NCBI GenBank assembly: GCA_045546255.1
Contig: JAZQCK010000063.1
Span: forward strand, 1-7,214
DNA: 7,214 nt
DNA from: RGIG5612 sp045546255
GTDB lineage: Bacteria > Bacillota > Clostridia > Lachnospirales > Lachnospiraceae
Direction of reading: 5' to 3'
The notes under the pieces are model-generated. The model did not search any database. It saw nothing but the letters and a program-made list of their open reading frames with translations, and was not told the origin of the DNA. Numbering within the stretch: the first letter of the stretch is position 1; each line of letters begins with the position of its first letter. Shown here one piece after another: positions 1 through 5,083 of the stretch. The translations under genes and the position numbers were made by a program.

Positions 1-1
1 A

Positions 2-751
2 TACTGCCTGCCGCTCGGCTTCATGGTCAAAACAACGACGCAGGCCGAAGTCAACCTGATGACGCAGAATCCTTTTGTTGTGCAGAACGACTTCGTGGAT
101 GCGGCGAAAGATGCGGCGCCAATCTTTACGATCGATAATAACCTGCAGGGCAGTGAGATCTTTTACACGGTGCCGGAAACAGGCCGCCTCTATTTCTACA
201 TCGGCCAGAAGTTAGAAGACCTGACGATCACAACCGTAAAGGGTGCCATTCCGGGCGCAAGTAACACCTTTACTTCTCTGGAAGGCTCTATGATCGTGGA
301 TGCAGGCGAAGTGAAAGCAGGCGATGAGCTCAGGCTTACGACATCCGACGAAGATGTCACCGACTTTAACGTAACGCCGGCCATGCTGGATCCGGATGCG
401 CTAGACACTGCGATGGATGCCTTTAACGAAGCCCCATACGAAGTGACATCTTTCAGCGCGACCAAAGTGACAGGAACCGTCACCACGGAAAACCCGGGCA
501 TGCTCTTTACCACGATTCCATACGGCAAAGGCTGGAGTGTTTATGTCGACGGCAAAAAAGCGAAACTGGAAGACTTTTACGAGGCCTTTCTTCTGGTGCC
601 ACTGAAAGAAGGAACCCATACCGTGGAGTTCCGCTATCATGTCCCGGGCAAAACCGCCGGCCTCATTATTTCCATCGTGGCGCTGCTTGCCTTGATCGCC
701 CTTACGATCCTTAAGCGCCGCCTCCCGGCTAAAAACAAAACCCAATCCTGA
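2..751 (+). CDS. YfhO family membrane protein, C-terminal part (5' truncated by window)
   Basis: The reading frame is open from base 2 (YCLPLGFM...) to a TGA at 749-751, so this is the last 249 residues of a longer protein. YfhO-family proteins are large multi-spanning membrane proteins of Gram-positive bacteria, thought to be glycosyltransferase-like and linked to cell-surface polymer glycosylation; the exact substrate here cannot be read. Supporting features are the LPLGFMV entry into an extracellular domain, the NPFVVQN segment, the PYGKGWSVYVDGK motif (about 518-556), the EGTHTVEFRYHVPG motif before the last helix, one hydrophobic segment (AGLIISIVALLALIALTIL, about 656-712), and a short basic tail KRRLPAKNK. 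This order is typical of YfhO C-termini. The last codons look like a degenerate copy of the 36-bp repeat that follows. Family call is confident; biochemical function is not. Confidence 0.82.
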   Translation, partial: YCLPLGFMVKTTTQAEVNLMTQNPFVVQNDFVDAAKDAAPIFTIDNNLQGSEIFYTVPETGRLYFYIGQKLEDLTITTVKGAIPGASNTFTSLEGSMIVDAGEVKAGDELRLTTSDEDVTDFNVTPAMLDPDALDTAMDAFNEAPYEVTSFSATKVTGTVTTENPGMLFTTIPYGKGWSVYVDGKKAKLEDFYEAFLLVPLKEGTHTVEFRYHVPGKTAGLIISIVALLALIALTILKRRLPAKNKTQS

Positions 752-859
752 CGCCTCTCGCTCAGTTAAAACAAACCGCAATCCCAACGAGTATCGCCCA
801 GCTAAAACAAACTGCAATCCCAACGAGTATCGCCCAGTTAAAACAAACTGCAATTCAAA
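752..859 (+). repeat. Three 36-bp tandem direct repeats just after the YfhO stop codon
   Basis: Units lie at 752-787, 788-823 and 824-859. Units 2 and 3 are nearly identical over the full 36 bp; unit 1 differs mostly in its first 12 bp. The shared core is TTAAAACAAACTGCAATCC or close variants. There are no spacers, so this is a simple tandem array. The preceding gene tail (about 721-751, GGCTAAAAACAAAACCCAATC) aligns as a degenerate fourth copy offset by 37 bp, suggesting the array grew from the end of the coding region. No function can be assigned. Confidence 0.85.
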
Positions 860-883
860 CACTGTCTAGTAGTGAGTGTTTTT
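857..883 (+). terminator. Possible intrinsic terminator after the YfhO gene
   Basis: AAACACT (857-863) can pair with AGTGTTT (875-881) around an 11-nt loop, and the 3' arm runs into five T residues (879-883). The stem is only 7 bp and A/T-rich, so it is a weak candidate. Its position directly after the 36-bp array fits the end of the YfhO transcript. Confidence 0.4.
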
Positions 884-916
884 AAGTTGGCCTGCTTCTA
901 TGACTGGGAGTATTCA

Positions 917-1021
917 TGTTCAAAATCGAGTTTGTGCTTTTTTGAAATCTTTTTGTTTGTTCAAAATCGAATCTGTGCACTTTTTACCATCTGTTATTTT
1001 GTTCAAAATCGAGTTTATGCA
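917..1021 (+). repeat. Forward array of 22-bp repeats at 41-42 bp period (left cluster, three copies)
   Basis: Copies lie at 917-938, 958-979 and 1000-1021. Each begins TGTTCAAAATCGA and ends in a TTTGTGC/CTGTGCA/TTTATGCA type end. Intervening 19-20 nt spacers are T-rich. The same unit recurs inverted at 1085-1190, and again on the other side of the nuclease gene. Short open frames across this stretch are made of the repeat itself and are not credible genes. Confidence 0.85.
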
Positions 1022-1084
1022 CTGCTTTTTGAGGATTTTTCGCTCCAATCCCGCCTTCAGCCATAGTTATCTAGAAAAAAGTAA

Positions 1085-1190
1085 TGCACAGACTCAAATT
1101 CGGACAAATCCCAGGCTATCAAAAAATGCACAGACTCAAATTCGAACAGATTCTTAACTATCAAATAATACATAGACTTAAAAATGTACA
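1085..1190 (-). repeat. Inverted array of the same 22-bp repeat (left cluster, three copies)
   Basis: Copies lie at 1085-1106, 1127-1148 and 1169-1190, exactly 42 bp apart. The first two begin TGCACAGACTCAAATTCG; the third is degenerate (TACATAGACTTAAAAATG). They are reverse complements of the 917-1021 family. The first two copies plus their spacer also form a 64-bp inverted repeat with 2456-2519. A centre of 63 nt (1022-1084) without recognisable content separates this array from the forward one. Confidence 0.85.
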
Positions 1191-1207
1191 TCCCAAATGG
1201 GGCATTT

Positions 1208-1289
1208 TGTTGTAAACATCAAACATTAAAAAGAGACATTTGCTGTAAACATCAAACTTTTTAAATTATTTTTTGTATACGCTTGATGT
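1208..1289. promoter_or_regulatory. Repeated ACATCAAAC-type motifs, possible operator for the nuclease gene
   Basis: TGTTGTAAACATCAAAC (1208-1224) and TGCTGTAAACATCAAAC (1241-1257) are direct repeats 33 bp apart that match at 16 of 17 positions. A third, inverted version, GCTTGATGT (1281-1289, complement ACATCAAGC), overlaps the -35 hexamer of the promoter proposed just below. Repeated motifs covering a promoter suggest a regulator binding site. The regulator is unknown; autoregulation by the downstream protein is only a guess. Confidence 0.45.
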
Positions 1290-1311
1290 ATAAATTGCAA
1301 CGTGATAACAT
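1283..1311 (+). promoter_or_regulatory. Probable extended -10 promoter of the nuclease gene
   Basis: TTGATG (1283-1288) lies 17 bp upstream of TAACAT (1306-1311), which is preceded directly by TGA (1303-1305) as in an extended -10 element. This would give a 5' leader of about 145 nt before the ATG at 1463. In the rest of 1312-1462 I see only A/T-rich DNA and one further partial motif (AAACATCCAA near 1409-1418). Confidence 0.4.
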
Positions 1312-1462
1312 CATTTCAACGACATTAATATTCGTTGTTTCAGAGACGCAAACGGCTAATCATTACTTACTAAAATCTGAAATCTATTGTTGTCTATTAT
1401 CTATACATAAACATCCAATACAGCGATCAATTACATTGTTTTAGCAAAGAAAGGCGTATACC

Positions 1463-2410
1463 ATGTTTACACCTATTACTATCCCAAGCTCTTTAGACTT
1501 TTGGAAACAATACAGCAATCGGCGAAAGTTGGTTGAAGGGGAGCTTTATGATCAGCCCTTTGATAAAGAATATCGGAGTTGCCTTTTGGACTTCGCTAAG
1601 AACTACCGGATAGAAACACCTCTTCATATTATGGTTCCCGACAAGTCACTGCGGTCAAGAGGCAGCCTGTTTAAGACACATGTCATGCCGAGAGATCTTC
1701 CAAATGGCAGCTTTGTACAGATGGATGATATTATTCAAATCACAAGTCCGGAACTAACGTTTTTGTTGGGAGCAAATGATTTGTCTGTTGCCGAGTTAAC
1801 TGTACTGGCTTGTGATCTTTGCGGGATATATTACTTTGATCCTTATGCTGAGATAGGTCAATCTTCCCGTGAACAAATTACAACCGTCGAGGAAATCTCA
1901 TCTTATCTCGATAAGGTAAAAAAGTTTAATGGATTACACAAAGCCCGTACTGCGATTCAATTTGCACTGGATCGCTCTAATTCCCCCATGGAGAGCAAGC
2001 TGGCCGCAATAGAGGTCATCCGATATTTATACGGTGGCTTTTCAATTGAGAAGCCAGAACTCAATTATTTAGTAAAGCTCTCGCCGGAAGGGAAAAACAT
2101 TTTAAGGCGAGATTATTGCTGCTGCGATATGGTTTGGCCAGAGAAGAGAATTGTTGTTGAATATGACAGCGACCTGGCACATTTGTCACCAAATCAGGTC
2201 CATTATGATAAGAGGCGCGTGACTGCGCTGCAATTATCGGGGTATAAGGTGATCATCATTACGAAAGACTATTTTCGTAATGAGAATACAGTAGAGGAAT
2301 TGTTCTTGATCATTCATAAAACGCTAGGGTCAGCAGTTAACAAGAGGGCATTCGACAAAAACAGAGACTCAAGGAGAGAGGCAATCAGAAAACTGTTTTT
2401 GACATTCTAA
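1463..2410 (+). CDS. Predicted PD-(D/E)XK nuclease, Vsr/DUF559-like, with AbiEi-like N-terminal region
   Basis: This 315-residue soluble protein shows no signal peptide or membrane segment. Residues about 52-125 (PLHIMV, LRSRG, ITSPELTFLLG, then a Leu-rich helix) resemble the region seen in AbiEi-like and actinobacterial DUF559 proteins. Residues about 172-270 look like a Vsr/DUF559 endonuclease fold: SPMESKL (E177), CDMVWPEKRIVVEYDSD (D222, E233, D235), H240, YDKRR (249-252) and LSGYKVIIIT. E177, D222 and E233 are likely metal-binding catalytic residues, but the classic E-x-K lysine is not obvious. The start is supported by AGAAAGG (1448-1454) 8 nt upstream. The gene stands alone, with no toxin, methyltransferase or helicase neighbour, between two inverted repeat clusters. 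It is more A/T-rich than the YfhO gene, which fits acquisition by transfer. Fold call moderate; a role in defence or repeat processing is inference. Confidence 0.7.
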   Translation: MFTPITIPSSLDFWKQYSNRRKLVEGELYDQPFDKEYRSCLLDFAKNYRIETPLHIMVPDKSLRSRGSLFKTHVMPRDLPNGSFVQMDDIIQITSPELTFLLGANDLSVAELTVLACDLCGIYYFDPYAEIGQSSREQITTVEEISSYLDKVKKFNGLHKARTAIQFALDRSNSPMESKLAAIEVIRYLYGGFSIEKPELNYLVKLSPEGKNILRRDYCCCDMVWPEKRIVVEYDSDLAHLSPNQVHYDKRRVTALQLSGYKVIIITKDYFRNENTVEELFLIIHKTLGSAVNKRAFDKNRDSRREAIRKLFLTF

Positions 2411-2455
2411 TATCAGACCGTATACAGTATTGCGTATTAGTGGGAAGCCAAATGT

Positions 2456-2519
2456 TGTCCGAATCGGAGTCTCTGCATTTTTTGATAGCCTGGGATATGT
2501 TCGAATTGGAGTTTGTGCA
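2456..2519 (+). repeat. Forward array of the 22-bp repeat (right cluster, two copies)
   Basis: Copies at 2456-2477 (TGTCCGAATCGGAGTC...) and 2498-2519 (TGTTCGAATTGGAGTT...) are exactly 42 bp apart. The 20-nt spacer TTTTTTGATAGCCTGGGATA is the reverse complement, with one change, of the spacer at 1107-1126. A third TTTGATA-containing spacer follows at about 2520-2540. Confidence 0.87.
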
Positions 2520-2555
2520 TCATTTTTATTTGATAAATTGGCTCAAAAGCAGGAT

Positions 2556-2580
2556 TTGAGGAGTAAAACAACTCCTCCAA
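2556..2580 (+). other. Small hairpin at the centre of the right repeat cluster
   Basis: GAGGAGT (2558-2564) and ACTCCTC (2571-2577) form a perfect 7-bp stem with loop AAAACA; TT and AA outside can extend it past one bulged C. It lies almost exactly midway between the forward and inverted copies, so it would be the apex of a longer cruciform or RNA hairpin. There is no T-run, so it is not a typical terminator. Confidence 0.55.
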
Positions 2581-2583
2581 AGA

Positions 2584-2647
2584 TGCACAGACTCGATTTC
2601 GGACAATTCAGAGCAGAACAAAAAATGCATAAACTCGAATTAGAACA
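2584..2647 (-). repeat. Inverted array of the 22-bp repeat (right cluster, two copies)
   Basis: Copies at 2584-2605 (TGCACAGACTCGATTTCG...) and 2626-2647 (TGCATAAACTCGAATTAG...) are again 42 bp apart. They are complementary to the forward copies: 2498-2519 with 2584-2605 at 18 of 22 positions, and 2456-2477 with 2626-2647 at 16 of 22. The cluster thus has dyad symmetry centred near 2551. Confidence 0.85.
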
Positions 2648-2667
2648 AACCATCATAAAGGCCTTTC

Positions 2668-2736
2668 AAAAAATAAGAAAAAACCCTAAAAAATCTTTAA
2701 AAATCGCTTGCGAATTCAAACGTTGTGAGATAAACT
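2668..2736 (+). promoter_or_regulatory. Probable rpsB promoter with upstream phased A-tracts
   Basis: TTGCGA (2708-2713) and TAAACT (2731-2736) are spaced by 17 bp. Immediately upstream are four A-tracts at 2668-2673, 2678-2683, 2688-2693 and 2699-2703. Their starts are 10, 10 and 11 bp apart, the pattern of intrinsically curved DNA or an UP element, fitting a strong promoter for ribosomal genes. Each hexamer matches the consensus at 4 of 6 positions. Confidence 0.5.
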
Positions 2737-2742
2737 ATCAAA

Positions 2743-2979
2743 GTTGCATGACTATTCACTTCTGCCGATTTCGAGGTGTGTGCCCTTGTGAGCAGAATGA
2801 GTCGATAGCAGATAGCGTGCTTATCTGCATACGGCAAGTTCAGAAATCACACGTAACTGGAGGGTGGCCGAGAGAGAAGACAGCAGAAGGACGACAAAAC
2901 ACTTACAAGTCTTTTGCTTGCGCCGTTCTGGTGCAGCTATTTCCTGTGAGTGTAAAAAACAAAAAAGGAGGAAATAGAC
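2743..2979 (+). promoter_or_regulatory. Long 5' leader of rpsB, possible ribosomal-protein autoregulatory RNA
   Basis: About 237 nt separate the proposed start site from the rpsB ATG, with no credible gene inside. Visible structures are a perfect 7-bp hairpin GCAGATA/TATCTGC (2808-2814 with 2822-2828) and a hairpin TGCGCC/GGTGCA (2919-2924 with 2930-2935). The end carries AAAGGAGG (2964-2971). S2 is known to repress its own mRNA in some bacteria, so feedback control is plausible, but I cannot match this leader to a named family. Confidence 0.35.
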
Positions 2980-3720
2980 ATGAGCGTTATTTCAATGAAA
3001 CAGTTACTTGAAGCAGGTGTGCATTTCGGACACCAGACCAGAAGATGGAACCCTAAAATGGCTCCATACATCTACACCGAGAGAAACGGTATCTATATCA
3101 TCGACCTTCAGAAAACAGTAGGAATGATCGACGATGCATTCGATGCAATTTCTGACATCGCTGCACAGGGTGGCACAGTTCTCTTCGTAGGAACAAAGAA
3201 GCAGGCACAGGAAGCTATCAGAGTAGAAGCTGAGCGCTGCGGAATGTTCTATGTAAACGAGAGATGGCTCGGCGGTATGCTGACCAACTTCAAAACCATC
3301 CAGAGCAGAATCAAGAGATTAAAAGACATCGAAAAGATGGAAGAAGACGGAACCTTTGATGTTCTGCCGAAGAAAGAAGTTATCGCGCACAAGAAAGAGC
3401 AGGAGAAACTTGAGAAGAACCTTGGCGGAATCAAAGAAATGAGAAAACTTCCGGATGTTATCTTTGTAGTTGATCCGAAGAAAGAAAAGATCTGCATCCA
3501 GGAAGCGCAGAAACTTCACATCCCGATCATCGGTATCTGTGATACCAACTGCGATCCGGATGACCTTGACTACATCATCCCGGGTAACGACGATGCGATC
3601 CGCGCTGTCAAACTGATCGTTTCCAAGATGGCTGACGCTATCGTAGAAGCTAAGCAGGGCGAAGAGTATGAAGTAGAGGAAGTTGCTGAAGAAGCAGCTG
3701 AGGCAGCAGTAGAGGAATAA
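2980..3720 (+). CDS. rpsB: 30S ribosomal protein S2
   Basis: This 246-residue protein is S2, which binds late to the 30S subunit at the head-body junction and is needed for S1 docking where S1 exists. The N-terminus (MKQLLEAGVHFGHQTRRWNPKM) carries the S2 family hallmark; RWLGGMLTNF (about 94-103) and PDVIFVVDP (about 158-166) are also typical. The acidic C-terminal tail (EEVAEEAAEAAVEE) is common in Firmicutes S2. Length is normal. The start is fixed by AAAGGAGG ending 8 nt upstream. Codon use is strongly biased, as expected for a highly expressed gene. It is followed at 102 nt by tsf, the standard partner. No anomalies. Confidence 0.98.
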   Translation: MSVISMKQLLEAGVHFGHQTRRWNPKMAPYIYTERNGIYIIDLQKTVGMIDDAFDAISDIAAQGGTVLFVGTKKQAQEAIRVEAERCGMFYVNERWLGGMLTNFKTIQSRIKRLKDIEKMEEDGTFDVLPKKEVIAHKKEQEKLEKNLGGIKEMRKLPDVIFVVDPKKEKICIQEAQKLHIPIIGICDTNCDPDDLDYIIPGNDDAIRAVKLIVSKMADAIVEAKQGEEYEVEEVAEEAAEAAVEE

Positions 3721-3726
3721 GAAACT

Positions 3727-3759
3727 GATGGCCTCGCCGTATCAGGCGGCGAGGTCATT
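3727..3759 (+). other. Stable intergenic hairpin between rpsB and tsf
   Basis: GATGGCCTCGCC (3727-3738) pairs with GGCGAGGTCATT (3748-3759) over 12 bp including two G-U pairs, with a 9-nt loop. It is followed by CTAAAG rather than a T-run, so it is a poor full terminator. It could protect or cleave the mRNA, or attenuate partially and so set the S2 to EF-Ts ratio. Confidence 0.65.
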
Positions 3760-3822
3760 CTAAAGAGTACAGAAAAGGAACTTCGAACAGAAGCTTCCAA
3801 AGATATATAGGAGGAAACGAAC

Positions 3823-4905
3823 ATGGCAGCAGTTAACACCGCTATGATTAAAGAGTTAAGAGAACTTACAGGTGCCGGCATCTTAGCATGCAAGAACGCA
3901 CTTGTTGAAACAGATGGAGATATGGATGCAGCTGTTGAGATCCTTCGTAAAAAAGGTGAGGCACAGGCTGTTAAGAAAGCAAGCAGAATCGCAGCTGAAG
4001 GTATCGTTAAAGTTGTTGTTAAAGACAACACCGCAGTTATGGTTGAGGTTAACTCCGAGACTGACTTCGTTGCAAAGAACGAGAAATTCCAGGCATTCGT
4101 TGATGATGTTGTAGAAAGCATTTTCGCATGTGACGCAGCTGATGTTGACGCTCTGATGAACGAGAAATTCGCAGGAGATCCGGAAAAGACAGTTGGCGAA
4201 GCACTCGTAAGCATCATCGCTACGATCGGTGAGAAGATCACGATCAGAAGATTCGTTAAGATCAAAACTGACGGACTCGTTGTTCCGTATATCCACGGCG
4301 CAGGCCGTATTGGCGTTCTCGTAAATGCAAACGCAGTTGCAGGCGCTGAAGAAGCACTTAAGAACATCGCAATGCAGGTTGCAGCTATGAATCCGCAGTA
4401 CATCAGCCGTGCTGATATGTCTGACGAGGAAGTTGCAAAACTTCGTGAGATCACAGTTGACAGCGCTCTGAACACTCCGGAATCTCTTCCGGCACCGATC
4501 CTTAAGAGCCTAATCGCAAAAGTTGAAGAAGGAAACTGCTTCAACGCAGAAGATGCAAAGCAGCTTGAAGAGCAGAAGAACAACCTCAAATATCTCTTCA
4601 ACTTCCTTTCCGCAGAAGCTAAACAGATCGTTGCTGGTCTTGCTGTTCAGGCAAAAGAAGCAATCGCTGGCGACAAGATCTTCAACGGACTGGTTGAAGG
4701 CCGTGTATCCAAACAGCTCAAAGAAATCTGCCTGATGGATCAGACTTATGTTAAGGCAGAAGACGGAAAGCAGACAGTTGCGCAGTATCTGAAAGCCGTC
4801 AACCCGGACCTTGCAATTGTAAAACTCGTTCGTTTTGAAGTTGGTGAAGGTATCGAAAAGAGACAGGAAAACTTCGCTGAAGAAGTTGCAAAACAGATGC
4901 AGTAA
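3823..4905 (+). CDS. tsf: Translation elongation factor Ts, with an extra internal segment
   Basis: EF-Ts is the cytoplasmic guanine nucleotide exchange factor that recycles EF-Tu-GDP. The N-terminal UBA-like domain (residues 1 to about 45, IKELRELTGAGILACKNAL) and the core motif TDFV (80-83), which in EF-Ts contacts EF-Tu, are intact, as are IHGAGRIGVLV (157-167) and the end signature RFEVGEGIEK (337-346). AGGAGG (3809-3814) lies 8 nt before the ATG. At 360 residues it is longer than E. coli EF-Ts (283) and than the roughly 310 residues I expect for clostridial forms. The excess lies at about 219-285, in the C-terminal core between SALNTPESLP and IFNGLVEGR. The frame is uninterrupted, so this is a real insertion and not a frameshift. 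Co-transcribed with rpsB and ended by the terminator at 4978. Confidence 0.97.
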   Translation: MAAVNTAMIKELRELTGAGILACKNALVETDGDMDAAVEILRKKGEAQAVKKASRIAAEGIVKVVVKDNTAVMVEVNSETDFVAKNEKFQAFVDDVVESIFACDAADVDALMNEKFAGDPEKTVGEALVSIIATIGEKITIRRFVKIKTDGLVVPYIHGAGRIGVLVNANAVAGAEEALKNIAMQVAAMNPQYISRADMSDEEVAKLREITVDSALNTPESLPAPILKSLIAKVEEGNCFNAEDAKQLEEQKNNLKYLFNFLSAEAKQIVAGLAVQAKEAIAGDKIFNGLVEGRVSKQLKEICLMDQTYVKAEDGKQTVAQYLKAVNPDLAIVKLVRFEVGEGIEKRQENFAEEVAKQMQ

Positions 4906-4977
4906 TTCTGCGCAGAGTTGTACCATTTGTACCTGACATCATGATTAATACTTAAAAATAAACAATGGGAACTTACT

Positions 4978-5009
4978 AGGCGGAGATCAGCAATGGTCTC
5001 CGCCTTTTT
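4978..5009 (+). terminator. Intrinsic terminator after tsf
   Basis: AGGCGGAGA (4978-4986) pairs perfectly with TCTCCGCCT (4997-5005) around a 10-nt loop, and the 3' arm runs into TTTTT (5005-5009). GC-rich stem plus U-run is classic Rho-independent termination and closes the rpsB-tsf operon. Confidence 0.93.
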
Positions 5010-5036
5010 CCAACCGAGAAATCACTAACAGATAAT
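5007..5036 (+). promoter_or_regulatory. Possible promoter of the symporter gene
   Basis: GATAAT (5031-5036) is a good -10 hexamer; the best -35 at 18 bp is TTTCCA (5007-5012), which is weak and overlaps the terminator tail. A start near 5043 would give a leader of about 40 nt to the ATG at 5084. Confidence 0.3.
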
Positions 5037-5083
5037 ACTATTTGTTTGATAGAATAGAAAAAATTTTAGAGGAAACTACTGCT

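Larger units (their letters stand above)
1085..2519. mobile_element. Candidate repeat-bounded unit carrying the nuclease gene (hypothesis)
   Basis: The reverse complement of 1085-1148 matches 2456-2519 at 56 of 64 positions by eye, including a shared spacer TTTTTTGATAGCCTGGGAT. These ends bracket one gene (1463-2410). This resembles terminal inverted repeats around cargo, or an invertible segment. No transposase, integrase or target-site duplication is visible, and the same repeat family extends beyond these ends, so element borders are uncertain. The inverted repeats are seen directly; mobility is inferred. Confidence 0.3.

Noticed and set aside
401..862. 153-codon antisense open frame opposite the YfhO end, with 12-residue repeats
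   Set aside because: The protein repeats only reflect the 36-bp DNA repeats, and the rest mirrors the YfhO gene.
872..1157. Short open frames through the left repeat cluster (64 and 93 codons)
   Set aside because: The translations are just the repeat read through (VQNRVCAF, AQTQIRT), with no ribosome binding site and no family resemblance.
917..1190. CRISPR-like array
   Set aside because: Repeats are 22 bp with 19-20 nt T-rich, partly conserved spacers, copies occur in both orientations within one cluster, and there are no cas genes.
1275..1461. Inverted pair GTATACGC (1275-1282) and GCGTATAC (1454-1461)
   Set aside because: Only 8 bp in A/T-rich DNA and far apart; GTATAC also occurs at 2420-2425. 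Chance cannot be excluded.
2648..2979. tRNA or named riboswitch upstream of rpsB
   Set aside because: No cloverleaf, CCA-type end or riboswitch core that I recognise.
2430..3011. 193-codon open frame across the right repeat cluster and rpsB leader
   Set aside because: It translates repeats and leader RNA, overlaps the rpsB start and promoter in another frame, and has no ribosome binding site.
3570..4601. 343-codon antisense open frame opposite rpsB/tsf
   Set aside because: It is a low-complexity Ser/Ala-rich shadow produced by the biased codon use of tsf; no family features.
5042..5083. Upstream TTG start for the symporter
   Set aside because: It has no ribosome binding site, lies at the likely transcription start, and adds polar residues before a normal N-terminus.
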